A DNA stretch of 50,230 nucleotides from SAR202 cluster bacterium (GTDB lineage Bacteria > Chloroflexota > Dehalococcoidia > Lucifugimonadales > GCA-2712585). The position numbers were made by a program, and so were the translations under genes. Positions 8,824 through 17,204 of this stretch are shown here, piece after piece; position 1 is the first letter of the stretch; every line of letters begins with the position of its first letter. Location of the stretch: positions 1 to 50,230 of the forward strand of contig VGZZ01000015.1 in the NCBI GenBank assembly GCA_016872285.1. Reading direction: 5' to 3'. Below the pieces are notes generated by a model, which saw only the letters and a program-made list of their open reading frames with translations, was not told where the DNA came from and did no database searches.

Positions 8824-9615
8824 ATGCCGTACCTAGTAAGCCATGACCAGGTGCCGCTTTACTATGAGGACCACGGCCCGAGGAAGAACTCGGCCATATT
8901 TCTTATTCACGGGGAGCCGTTCAACACCAAGTTCTGGGTAAAGAACATACCGGAGATGTCGAAGCAGTACCGGACTGTGTCGATAGACGTGAGGGGGAGA
9001 GGGGAGTCGGGGAAGACGGACGACGGGCAGACGCTGGCGGAGATGGCGCGGGATTTTCGCTTTTTCTTGGAGCAATTGAATCTGCAGAAGGTGGTGGCGG
9101 TGGGATGGTCCATGGGAAGCGCGATTATTTGGGACTACATCAAGCAGTTCGGCGAGGACAGGATTGCGGGTTTTGTGGACGTGGACCAGAGGCCATATCG
9201 ATTTACGGGGCTCGAGAACTTGCAGGCGCGGCTGGAGGTGATAAAGTCCGGGCGGCTGGCGTACCACATCAAGGGGGTGAAGGAGTATTTTGGGCCGGAG
9301 ACAATGGGAGACCAGGAGACGGTGAACTGGATGGCCTACGAGTGCATGAAGACGCCGACGACGATACATCGCGCGGCGGCGATTGAGAGTTTTTTGAATG
9401 ATTACAGGCCGGTGCTGGGGACGATGAAGGCGCCGTCGCTGATTATGTGGGCAAAGTATGGAGGGGTGGATAAGGAGTGCGCGGAGTTGCTGCATAACGG
9501 GATAAAGAAGTCGAGGCTGGTGTTTTTCGAGAAGAGCGGACATTTGCTGCCGTGGACGGAGGCGGAGAAGTTCAATCGGGAGATTATGGGGCTGGCGAAG
9601 GAGGTTTTGGGATAG
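8824..9615 (+). CDS. Alpha/beta hydrolase
   Basis: Alpha/beta hydrolase-fold enzyme, 263 residues, the usual length for small esterases, lactonases or peroxidase-like members. The start ATG follows AGGAGGGCGCG. The nucleophile elbow is GWSMG (nt 9103-9117) and the catalytic His is in KSGHLLPW near the C terminus. HGEPF near residue 29 replaces the usual HG-[GF] oxyanion segment. The acid is probably the Asp in GGVDKE. No signal peptide, so cytosolic. It is alone between a terminator and a repeat-containing gap. The substrate cannot be inferred. Confidence 0.88.
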   Translation: MPYLVSHDQVPLYYEDHGPRKNSAIFLIHGEPFNTKFWVKNIPEMSKQYRTVSIDVRGRGESGKTDDGQTLAEMARDFRFFLEQLNLQKVVAVGWSMGSAIIWDYIKQFGEDRIAGFVDVDQRPYRFTGLENLQARLEVIKSGRLAYHIKGVKEYFGPETMGDQETVNWMAYECMKTPTTIHRAAAIESFLNDYRPVLGTMKAPSLIMWAKYGGVDKECAELLHNGIKKSRLVFFEKSGHLLPWTEAEKFNREIMGLAKEVLG

Positions 9616-9879
9616 GGAAAGGGGGCAGCCCCTACCTAACCTTCCACCGCTAAGCGGTAGAAGGAATGAAAGCAACGAGGGGTTATTCTAATACTCGCAT
9701 TGTGTATATAAGCCTCACCCCTCTTCTATTCTCCCCCATCGAAGGGGAGACGAGGCAACTGGCGGAGCGTGGTTGTAATGCACGTCTCATAGTACCAAGT
9801 GTCTACACCGCATTCTAACCTTCTCCTCCTTCAGCTACCCTCAGGACAAGCTTCAGGGGAGAAGGGATTTTTCGGGCGG
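9616..9879. repeat. Gap with palindromic repeat fragments
   Basis: No gene is seen. Nt 9708-9760 has the CCTCACCCCTCTTCT-type module and CTCCCCCATCGAAGGGGAG hairpin. Nt 9824-9868 has a hairpin whose arms are CTTCTCC and GGAGAAG, enclosing CCTCAGGACAAGCTTCAG. Both resemble modules of the dispersed repeat family found in later gaps. Confidence 0.55.
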
Positions 9880-10575
9880 TTAGCGGTACTTGTAAAAGCA
9901 GGGCGTACAAAGAGGTTTGGCGTGAGTAGTGGGGAACAAAGTGCCACATGCGTGGCAGAACTCCTCGATGTAATCCTCATTCTCATACTCCGACCAACTG
10001 TCAAAACAGCTCTCACAGAGCGGTCTAGCACGATCAAAGGGAATTGATCTTTTGCAACGAATACACATGCCTCTGTCTGAAATAACATTAGAAACGGTTC
10101 TAGTAACTTGCTGAATGAAGTTGGGGACGGCGCTTCCGCCAACTTGCCTGGACAATTTCATCAGCCGATTCTCGACATAGTCTCGTATTTCACGTTCCGT
10201 TTGCTCATCTCTTATAGCTAGAGCGATCTCTTTAGAGTTCTGTGTAGAGTAGTTAGTGAAATTCATTGAGCTTACGAGTACATCATTCTCGTTTAGGTAA
10301 ATTTTGGCATGCAAACGATCAACTGCGAGGACTTTAATCCCAGATTGTGAGAGTTCTATCACCTGAGGACTTTCAATGATTTTGGGCTCATTGCGAACAA
10401 TTACAGTGACTTTCACTTTGTTTTTGAGGGCTAAAACTAGGTCATCTACTGCGTGTCCCCAATACTCAAAGTACGGGGATACGATGGTCACTGATTTTTT
10501 TGCTTGCCTGATGATATTAAGTACCTGAGAGGCTACTTCGTCGTCTGTGAAGACGGCCTTGACATATGGTGCCAT
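9880..10575 (-). CDS. PLD-like protein with two C-terminal zinc ribbons
   Basis: Phospholipase D-superfamily protein of 231 residues with one HKD-type motif: H89-A-K91, then D98 and the downstream SSMNF/Asn segment. A single motif per chain suggests a dimeric nuclease of the Nuc/bacterial endonuclease type rather than a lipase. The C terminus has two Cys4 clusters, C171/C174/C187/C190 and C207/C210/C223/C226, which look like paired zinc ribbons for nucleic acid or protein contact. The start ATG at 10575 is chosen because GGGAGG lies five bases upstream; the frame extends to a TTG at 10590 that overlaps no ribosome site. No signal peptide. It is divergent from an amidase and stands alone. Its base composition is more AT-rich than its neighbours, suggesting acquisition. 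Possible roles are DNA repair, restriction or RNA processing; none is proven. Confidence 0.8.
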   Translation of the reverse strand: MAPYVKAVFTDDEVASQVLNIIRQAKKSVTIVSPYFEYWGHAVDDLVLALKNKVKVTVIVRNEPKIIESPQVIELSQSGIKVLAVDRLHAKIYLNENDVLVSSMNFTNYSTQNSKEIALAIRDEQTEREIRDYVENRLMKLSRQVGGSAVPNFIQQVTRTVSNVISDRGMCIRCKRSIPFDRARPLCESCFDSWSEYENEDYIEEFCHACGTLFPTTHAKPLCTPCFYKYR

Positions 10576-10585
10576 GGAACCTCCC

Positions 10586-10614
10586 TTCAACAGGTGGTTG
10601 GCGGTGAGTATAAT
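10586..10614 (+). promoter_or_regulatory. Candidate promoter of the amidase gene, overlapping the divergent one
   Basis: TATAAT (10609-10614) is a consensus -10 on the plus strand; TTCAAC (10586-10591) is a weak -35 at 17 bases. The -10 boxes of the two divergent promoters overlap on opposite strands, so polymerase could not occupy both at once. Confidence 0.45.
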
Positions 10615-10635
10615 TCGGCACCTGTGGTGTGTCTA
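10607..10635 (-). promoter_or_regulatory. Promoter of the PLD-zinc-ribbon gene
   Basis: On the minus strand TAGACA (10630-10635) is followed after 17 bases by TATACT (10607-10612); each box differs from consensus at one position. The predicted start point lies near 10600, about 25 bases before the ATG. Confidence 0.65.
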
Positions 10636-10662
10636 TGAAAAATTGCCTGAGGGAGATTAGAA

Positions 10663-12072
10663 ATGGCAGGAATTGATTTGAAGGAGGCGACGATTGCGGG
10701 GGTTAGCGAGCTGATTAAGGCTAAGAAGGTGTCGCCGGTGGAGGTTACGGAGGCGACGCTGCGTCGCATAGAGAAGTTGAACCCGATACTGAAGTGTTTC
10801 ACGACGGTGACGGGCGAGTATGCGATGTCGAAGGCAAAGGAGGCGGAGAAGGAGGTGATGGCGGGGAGGTATAAGGGGCCGCTGCACGGGATACCATACA
10901 CGCTGAAGGACTTAATCGATACAAAGGGGATAAGGACGACGTATGGGTATTCGAGCCACCAAGACTACGTGCCAAATCGCAGCGCGCGGGTGCACGAGCT
11001 GATGGAGGAGGCGGGCGGGATTTTGGTGGGAAAGGTAGACTGCCATTTCAGGCGCGACGTGGCAGTACAGTGCTACAACCCGTGGGACCTGGAGAGGTCG
11101 CCGGGGCATTCCAGCTCGGGGTCGGGGTCGGCGGTGGGGGCGTCGCTGGGGCTGACATCGATAGGGAGCGACACAGGGGGGTCGGTGAGGATACCGGCGG
11201 CGTGGTCGGGAGTGGTGGGGATGAAGACGACGTTTGGGCTGATGACGCGTCACAATCTATTTGGGCCGTCGTGGTCGTTCGACCAGGCGGGGCCGCTGGC
11301 GAAGACAGTGGAGGATACGGCGATTGTTCTGCAGGCGATAGCGGGATATGACCATGAGGACCCGGTGAGCATCGCGGGGGAGAGGCCAGACTATCGAAAG
11401 GGGCTAAAGGGAGGGATCAAGGGGCTGAGGGTGGGGGTGCTGGAGGAGTATGTGGGTTCGCACTCCACGGAGGAGGTAGAGGCGTCGGTGCGGGAGGCGG
11501 TGAGAGTGTTGGAGAGGTTAGGGGCGACGTCGAGGGCGGTGGAGATAGCGGAGGTGGGCGAGTTTCCGAACGTACACAACACGATTGTCGATTTAGAGTC
11601 GGCGGTGTACTACTACCAGCAGTTCCCGCCGGAGCGGATGGAGCAGATCAACCCCGATATGAAGGGGCGGCTGAAGCGGGGCTTTGAGATTACCATGTCG
11701 CAGTACATAAAGGCGCAGGAGAAGCTGGCGTTCTTGCGACGGGAGGTGGAGAGGGTGTTCCGAGAGGTGGACGTGGTAGTGTCGCCGACGTGCCTGACGC
11801 CGCCGCTGAAGGTGGGGCAGACAAGGAGCAAGATAACGGTGCGTGGGAAAGAAGTGGACGCGCGGACGCTGACGCTTCGGAACACGTCGATATCCAGCGA
11901 TTGCCACTTGCCTGCGATAAGCGTGCCGTGCGGGTTTGCGGAGGGGCCAAGGGGGCCGCTGCCCATTGGGCTGCATATCATAGGGAGGCGGCTGGAGGAT
12001 GCGCTGGTGCTTCGGGCGGCGTACGCATACGAGCAGGCGACGGAGTGGCATAAGCGGAGGGCGCCACTGTAG
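10663..12072 (+). CDS. Amidase (amidase signature family)
   Basis: Amidase-signature hydrolase of 469 residues, which cleaves carboxylic amides to acid and ammonia. The Ser-cisSer-Lys triad is visible: K82 in YTLKDLID, cis-Ser S150 in GHSSSGSGSA, and nucleophile S174 in SDTGGSVRIP, with the normal 24-residue spacing. The glycine-rich block starts GH instead of GG, a minor departure. The GatA subunit of aspartyl/glutamyl-tRNA amidotransferase is a paralogue, but there is no gatB or gatC nearby, so a stand-alone catabolic amidase is more likely. The start ATG has GAGGGAG upstream. It is one of three amidases in the window. Confidence 0.9.
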   Translation: MAGIDLKEATIAGVSELIKAKKVSPVEVTEATLRRIEKLNPILKCFTTVTGEYAMSKAKEAEKEVMAGRYKGPLHGIPYTLKDLIDTKGIRTTYGYSSHQDYVPNRSARVHELMEEAGGILVGKVDCHFRRDVAVQCYNPWDLERSPGHSSSGSGSAVGASLGLTSIGSDTGGSVRIPAAWSGVVGMKTTFGLMTRHNLFGPSWSFDQAGPLAKTVEDTAIVLQAIAGYDHEDPVSIAGERPDYRKGLKGGIKGLRVGVLEEYVGSHSTEEVEASVREAVRVLERLGATSRAVEIAEVGEFPNVHNTIVDLESAVYYYQQFPPERMEQINPDMKGRLKRGFEITMSQYIKAQEKLAFLRREVERVFREVDVVVSPTCLTPPLKVGQTRSKITVRGKEVDARTLTLRNTSISSDCHLPAISVPCGFAEGPRGPLPIGLHIIGRRLEDALVLRAAYAYEQATEWHKRRAPL

Positions 12073-12257
12073 TCTTCACCCATTCTTTTGTTCTCTCTTA
12101 ATTAAGAGGCAGGTCTGAATTGAGTATGAGGTTCCCTACCGCACCCCGAAGAGTGCGGCATAGGCCTCGTCGGTAGCCTTGCATTGCATAATCGGGATGA
12201 CTGGTAAGTAGGTAATATCTGCCTCAGGAGCAGGCGAAGGCTGTATAATGCCTGCCG
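12073..12257. promoter_or_regulatory. Gap with -10 box directly before a leaderless MFS gene
   Basis: TATAAT at 12244-12249 is followed by eight bases and then the ATG at 12258, with no Shine-Dalgarno sequence. Transcription would start one or two bases before the ATG, which predicts leaderless mRNA. No clear -35 is seen. The rest of the gap holds no recognised element. Confidence 0.5.
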
Positions 12258-13544
12258 ATGTTTGCTCGCCGCGGCCCCAAGACGCCCGCCACCCAAGCGC
12301 GGCCCTCAAAGCTGTATTACGGCTGGATCATTGTAGTATTCGCGGGGATGGTCCAGTTTCTTTCGGCTCCCGGGCAGAACCATTCGATTTCAGTGTTCTT
12401 CGATCCGATGATAGAGGGGTTGGGGCTGTCTCGGACAATGATGTCCAGCATGTACGCGGCGGGGTCTATGACGGCGGCGCTGACGGTGGTGGGGCTGGGG
12501 AAGCTGCTGGACCGGTACGGCGCGCGGGTGATGATGGGAATATGCACGGCGCTGTTTGTGGCGTCAGTGGTGGTGATGGGGCTGGTGGAGAACCCGTGGC
12601 AGCTTTTCCTGGCCTTCGCGTTCTTGAGGAACATGGGGCAGGGGGCCATGCTGCTGATACCGACGACGCTGCTGGCCCTGTGGTTTATCCGGCTGCGGGG
12701 AAGGGTAATGTCGCTGGCGGCGCTGGGGCTGGTGGCAAACCAGGCGGTGGTGCCGCCTTTCAACAAGTGGCTTATCGACTCGTTCGGGTGGCGGGAGGCG
12801 TGGTTTATCTGGGCGGGGATAGTATTCCTGACGCTGCTGCCGACATCGATTATCCTGGTGCGCCGGTCGCCGGAGTCCATGGGGCTGCTGCCGGACGGGG
12901 CGAAGGCGCCGCCGATAGTGATTGGGGCTGAGAAACCTGTACCAGTGGTGAGAGAGGACACGTGGACGCTGTCCGAGGCGCTGCGGACTCGTACGCTGTG
13001 GCTGCTAGTGGCGGCGGGGGTGGCGCAGCCGATGATATTTTCGGCGCTGGTACTGCACAACACGTCGATACTGGGTACGCGGGGGCTGGACCCGGACATC
13101 GCGCCGCTAGTGCTGACGATGATCGCGCCGCTAGTGCTGTTCGGCAACTTTCTGGGGGGCTACTTAATCGACAAGGTAGAAAATCGTTATGTGCTGGCGA
13201 TAACGCCGGCGGTGATGGCGCTGGCGCTGGTGTGGAACTTTGCGCTGGGGTCGACGTGGCAGGCGCTGGTATACGGCGGACTGATTGGACTCAGCATAGG
13301 CATGGGGTCCATAGCGAGTAACGTGATATGGCCGAACTATTTCGGCAGGGCGAACCTGGGGGCCATTAGAGGGGTAGGGACGACGACGATTGTGGTGTTT
13401 TCCGCCATTGGGCCGCTGCCCTTTGGAGCGCTTTACGATTTGACGGAGTCGTACAACATGTCGCTGGTGGTGTTTATGGCGCTGCCGGTGATGTCCATAG
13501 CGGCGGCGTTTTTGGCGAGGCCGCCGTTGAAGGGCGGCCGATAA
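12258..13544 (+). CDS. MFS transporter, oxalate/monocarboxylate-like
   Basis: Major facilitator superfamily permease, 428 residues, with about twelve hydrophobic segments in two halves separated by a charged loop near residues 205-235. The N-terminal YYGWIIV and the loop GKLLDRYGARV (the A-like motif between TM2 and TM3) are typical of the MCT/OFA-type branch, whose members carry monocarboxylates or oxalate. The second half repeats the motif as GGYLIDKVENRYV. The gene appears leaderless. It stands alone between an amidase and a convergent small gene. The substrate is unknown; organic acids produced by neighbouring amidases are a plausible guess only. Confidence 0.88.
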   Translation: MFARRGPKTPATQARPSKLYYGWIIVVFAGMVQFLSAPGQNHSISVFFDPMIEGLGLSRTMMSSMYAAGSMTAALTVVGLGKLLDRYGARVMMGICTALFVASVVVMGLVENPWQLFLAFAFLRNMGQGAMLLIPTTLLALWFIRLRGRVMSLAALGLVANQAVVPPFNKWLIDSFGWREAWFIWAGIVFLTLLPTSIILVRRSPESMGLLPDGAKAPPIVIGAEKPVPVVREDTWTLSEALRTRTLWLLVAAGVAQPMIFSALVLHNTSILGTRGLDPDIAPLVLTMIAPLVLFGNFLGGYLIDKVENRYVLAITPAVMALALVWNFALGSTWQALVYGGLIGLSIGMGSIASNVIWPNYFGRANLGAIRGVGTTTIVVFSAIGPLPFGALYDLTESYNMSLVVFMALPVMSIAAAFLARPPLKGGR

Positions 13545-13600
13545 ATGGGACTGCCCGACTGAATAGCAGGCTGTGTGGCATTTGTGGTGGAGGAGCAGGG

Positions 13601-13634
13601 GCGGTGAGGGGCGAACTACTTCGCCCCTCACCGC
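13601..13634. repeat. Perfect 15-bp hairpin between convergent genes
   Basis: Arms 13601-13615 and 13620-13634 are exact complements with a four-base loop. No T-run follows on either strand, so it is either a factor-assisted terminator or a member of the palindromic repeat family. Confidence 0.6.
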
Positions 13635-13690
13635 TGAAGCGTGACACGCAGGTATACAAGACCAGTTGTGGTGTCTGGGCGCCCCAAAAG

Positions 13691-14209
13691 TTAAAACCTC
13701 TGGAAGAAGAAAGTGATGTCGTTGGCTTTGGGCGGAACCTTGACCTCTTCCACCCGCCTGCCATCCTCGCTCTACCAGACTTTGGTGATCTTCTGCGCTA
13801 CCAGTTTGAAGTCGTTGGCGCCCTCCGGCACTGGCACGGGCTGGTCATGAGTACCAACCCCCCAACTGCCTTCGGTTATGACACCCCTCAGGTCATCCCA
13901 CTTGGCCTTGAAACGGTGGGCGCCATTGGGCGAACCTATGGGGTCGCCGAGTTTTTCGCCATCCTTGGTGAACTGGAGCCGCGCCCTGCCACCGAACCAG
14001 ATTTCTATGTCATTAGCGTCGGTGTTACAGATGCGATCGCCGATAGGCTGCCCGTCCTCGGTGAACTGGATGCAGGCGATAGGTATTCCCTCCTGGCCCT
14101 GGACGCTGGATGCCAATGCAAGCCAGGAAGTAAACAACAAGATGCCCAGAATTAGGGCTAAGACAGGGAACCGAAGGAACACAGCGACGGACGTTTGACC
14201 GGTACTCAT
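13691..14209 (-). pseudogene. Small secreted protein interrupted by in-frame TAG
   Basis: Not a recognised family. The start ATG at 14209 has GGAGGAGG seven bases upstream. The protein has a signal peptide (hydrophobic about residues 9-30, probable cleavage after Ala-rich ASSVQG) and ends at TAG 13772-13774 after 145 residues. The same frame stays open for 26 more codons to TAA at 13691-13693. That tail, containing VEEVKVPPKANDITFFF, resembles the upstream VPVPEGANDFKLV segment, so the original protein probably continued through the TAG. Internal duplication is also seen in QFTEDGQPIGD and QFTKDGEKLGD. Two cysteines in the mature N-terminal part (IACIQF and RICNT) could form a disulfide. Either the amber stop truncates a two-repeat protein or it is a sequence error; the 145-residue form could still be functional. 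Confidence 0.6.
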
Positions 14210-14286
14210 TTTAACCTCCTCCCACAAAGTACCCCCGCTATGATACCGAGCGCCGTCCAGAATCAGGCTACAAACGGAGCAAATCC

Positions 14287-14314
14287 ATTATAATTTAGGT
14301 TTTGCCTCTGTCAA
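14287..14314 (-). promoter_or_regulatory. Consensus promoter of the small secreted protein
   Basis: On the minus strand TTGACA (14309-14314) and TATAAT (14287-14292) are both perfect consensus boxes, 16 bases apart. The leader to the ATG at 14209 would be about 70 bases. The rest of the 14315-14534 gap shows no gene. Confidence 0.8.
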
Positions 14315-14534
14315 TAGACCTAAAGATTCAATTCTTTTACGTATAACGCTACATATAGTGCTTAAGTTTGCGCTTTGCGTAAATATGCTGCTCATCGTCG
14401 GCAAATAGAGCTGTGGCTGGCATTGAGCGGCCACATTGGGGCCGCTGGTGAGACGTGGGGCGAAGCATCCCTCCCGATTAATGGAGGGTTTGCGGGGTGT
14501 TTGCCGGGGAGGGGTATCAGGCTGAGGGCGGCGG

Positions 14535-14798
14535 TCAGGTGTTGAGAAGGGCTTCGCCTTCAGAGGCTGCCCTCAATAAATCTATCAACCTGCGCACAGG
14601 CACAGTGTCAAATTCGGGGGCTTTCATGGGGAGGGTAGCGGTTACGCGGTAGTGGTTGACACGGCCAACCAGGCGTTTGCTGACGTATCCAGCGTCCATG
14701 AGCTGCGAAATAATCCTTCTTATTGAAGGCTCGGCGATACCTAAGGAATCTGAAATCACACGCACAGTTACCTTTTCGTGTTTATCGATAAATACCAA
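14535..14798 (-). CDS. Small winged-helix (MarR-like) regulator, start uncertain
   Basis: Winged helix-turn-helix protein of about 87 residues as annotated. The recognition region includes DSLGIAEPSIRRIISQLMDAGYV and the wing GRVNHYRV, matching a common small family of regulators in Actinobacteria and Chloroflexota. The only canonical start in frame is TTG at 14796-14798. Upstream the frame remains open to about 14894 and encodes WRFLTNHARVLV, which is the normal N terminus of this family, yet it has no ATG, GTG or TTG. The gene has therefore either lost its start codon, uses a rare one (ATT at 14841-14843 is in frame) or contains an error. The region is AT-rich. Confidence 0.6.
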   Translation of the reverse strand: MVFIDKHEKVTVRVISDSLGIAEPSIRRIISQLMDAGYVSKRLVGRVNHYRVTATLPMKAPEFDTVPVRRLIDLLRAASEGEALLNT

Positions 14799-14930
14799 GA
14801 CCCTAGCGTGATTAGTTAAAAACCTCCATCTTGATGACTTAATAGTGCTTATTTTCGATAACTTATTTAAAAGCGTATATGAAACCGTCTTGTTTTACTT
14901 CTGGGATTCTAGCACTATGCCAAACATAAG

Positions 14931-14987
14931 TTCAAGACTGGCTTTCCAATTGGATTTTTCTTATTGAGTCTTGAAAGCCCTATTTTT
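14931..14987 (+). promoter_or_regulatory. Attenuator-like mutually exclusive hairpins
   Basis: TTCAAGAC (14931-14938) can pair with GTCTTGAA (14968-14975), while GGCTTTC (14940-14946) can pair with GAAAGCC (14973-14979). The right arms overlap, so only one hairpin can form. The second is followed by a six-T run (14982-14987), as in a terminator. Stems are short and loops long, so this is only suggestive. Confidence 0.25.
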
Positions 14988-14999
14988 TAGCAGGAGACA

Positions 15000-15074
15000 A
15001 TGGCAAGCAGTAATTTACTGTTAGATTCAGGAGCTATCCAAAATGCTGCTTTCCCTCAAACTCATTCCTGCTGA
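15000..15074 (+). CDS. Possible 24-residue leader ORF
   Basis: An ATG at 15000 is preceded by CAGGAGA (14990-14996) and opens a 24-codon frame ending TGA at 15072-15074. It lies between the attenuator-like hairpins and the third solute-binding gene. The peptide has no recognisable feature. It could be a leader peptide, a short gene or chance. Confidence 0.2.
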   Translation: MASSNLLLDSGAIQNAAFPQTHSC

Positions 15075-15131
15075 CGTTTGAGATCTAAGGGCTTCAGGCC
15101 AATCCAGTCCCAACTTTTTAGGAAATGCATC

Positions 15132-17051
15132 GTGGATTTACGGACTCTCAGACCTTTGGTTCGTCTCTTCATTCCGCTCTTAGCCCTGGCGGGGCTAGCC
15201 TTTTTCATCGTCGCCGCAGGCAGCGATGAAACCCCCACCACCGCCGCCACCTCTACCCCCACCAGGCCCGCCACCACCAACACGCCAACACAGGGTGCTA
15301 CTACCGCGGGGCCGACGGCTACGCCGACGCGAGGGGCTACTACAGGCGCACCGACAGCTACGCCCACCCGCGCGGCGCCTACCGCGACAGCTACTACTGC
15401 GTCTAAAGTTCCAGTGAAGCCCCGGCTGGTTATAGCCCTTCCCGCTCCGGCTGAGCAGCAGACCGTTCCTTACACCCAGTCCCAGGTCTCGGAAAAGCTC
15501 AACGGCCAGTACGACCACCTCATAGGCCGTAACATCACCACCAACGAGGAGCAGCCTGAGCTGGCCACCACCTGGTCTGTGGCTCCCAATGGCAAGGACT
15601 GAACCTTCAACCTGAGGCAGGGCGTTCCTTTCTACAAGGACGGCAAGCCCATCCCGGGCTATACCTTCACCAGCAAGGACCTCAGGCTAACATGGGAATT
15701 GCTTAACGATGAAGGCGGACCTTATGGCTCCAAGGACACCAGAAGCCCCGGCGAGTGGACCGCTCGTATGGGCGGCGCCGACAACTGGGAGTTCCCCAAC
15801 GACCAGACCGCCATCATCAAGGCTCCCGACATTATCCTGGACCTGGGCTTCTTCATGTCTGACGAGTGGGAGTCCGGCGTCATGAGCCTCCAGCACTGGG
15901 CCGCGGTCGGTGGCGAGGCTGGATACAAGGCCGATCCCGTCGGCAACGGCCCCTGGACCTACGTTAAGCACTCCGTCAACCAGGAATTTCTGCACAAGCG
16001 TGTGGAGAACCACTACCGCAGGACTCCTGAGTTCCATGAGCGCCACATACTCCTGGTACAGGAAGCCGCCACCCGAATGGCCGCTCTTCTAGCCAAGGAA
16101 GTGGATATCATTCCCTTAATCCGCAACCAGCGCCAGACCATCACAGCCCAGGGCTTCAAGACTGAACTTTCCACCTTCCCGTCGGTGCACCAGGGCATCG
16201 GCATGATCTACTACCGCCCTGAGGCCTACTGCCCGCAGGGAGGGGAGAAGACCAAGGCCGGCCAGCCCTGCGGCCCGAGCAAGGGCTACGACCCCAACGA
16301 TCCCCTGCGGAAGCCTGAAGTCCGCCTGGCCCTGAACCATGCTCTGGACCGCAACTCCATGAACACCGCTTTCTACCAGGGCAACGGGTTCCCCTCGGTG
16401 GACTACTTCCCGCCATGGCGGTCCGACTTCCTAGATTCGTGGGCGCCGCATCCTGGCCCCAATGGAAAGACCGGCAAGGCTGGCGGCTATCCGTATAACT
16501 ACGACGTCGCCAAGGCCAAGCAGCTCCTGGCCCAGGGGGGATTCCCCAACGGCTTCAATACCATCCTCAACTGCCTGCGCTCTCACAACGTCATACCCGA
16601 GTGGCCTGACATCTGCGAGAAGATTAAGCAGGACTTTGCGGCCATTGGCGTCAATGCTGAGCTTGAGATGGTCAACGCCTTTGGCGAGTTCCGCAACCTG
16701 GCGTACCAACGCAACCGCGGCAACTGGATGTGGTCCGCGTCTCCTTCTCTTGACCCGGTCTGCCATGCCGTCGAGTTCTCGCTCATCTGGGAGCTGGGCA
16801 ACGGCTATCGGGAGCACGAGGACGCCTCCGCGTTCTACAATAAGTGCTTGGTGACCACTACGTTTGCCGCGCGTGACAAGATATCCCAGGATTTCGGCAC
16901 CATTTGGGTACAGAAGGCTTTCAGCATACCGATGTTCTGGGTCACCGCTGAAGTCGCTTTCAACCCCGCTGTAGTGGCAGAGTACAAAGTTAACATGCTA
17001 CACATGGGCCCGGTTCGCTACCACGAGTACACTAAAGCCGTGACAAAGTAG
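15132..17051 (+). pseudogene. Third solute-binding protein gene, in-frame TGA and lost lipobox Cys
   Basis: Third SBP_bac_5 paralogue. From GTG 15132 the signal sequence aligns position for position with the other two copies, but codon 29 (GCA, 15216-15218) encodes Ala where they have the lipobox Cys, giving FIVAAG. The TPT/ATT linker follows. At 15600-15602 the codon TGA replaces the TGG (Trp) found in the paralogue block RTWTWNLRQ. Beyond it the frame is fully open to 17051 and well conserved (CGPSKGYDPNDP, VDYFPPWRSD). TGA is used as a normal stop elsewhere in the window, so Trp recoding is unlikely. The combined lesions suggest a recently inactivated gene. Its synonymous codons favour C-ending forms more than the other copies, hinting at a different origin. 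The start is uncertain because only a weak AGGAAA precedes the GTG. Confidence 0.8.
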
Positions 17052-17083
17052 TAGCTGACACCTCCGTCGGGCCCTTTCTGGGA

Positions 17084-17124
17084 CGAAGCAGCGCTCCGAG
17101 CCGTCGGGGCGCTTCTTCGTTTTG
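17084..17124 (+). terminator. Intrinsic terminator after third solute-binding gene
   Basis: An imperfect GC-rich stem pairs about 17085-17099 with 17104-17117 (one bulge), followed by CTTCGTTTTG. Confidence 0.7.
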
Positions 17125-17204
17125 TGAGGTTTTGGTGTCAAAATGTTTCGTCCTTTTCAAGATTCAAGTTATGATAGGGCGAAGTTTGAGGGTTGGAGAG
17201 TGCA

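Noticed and set aside
10663-12072. GatA subunit of tRNA amidotransferase
   Set aside because: No gatB or gatC is near any of the three amidase genes and the glycine-rich block is atypical; a catabolic amidase fits better.
15600-15602. TGA read as tryptophan or selenocysteine
   Set aside because: TGA is a normal stop in overlapping operon genes of this window, no selenocysteine-type hairpin was found right after it, and paralogues have Trp, so a nonsense change or sequence error is simpler.
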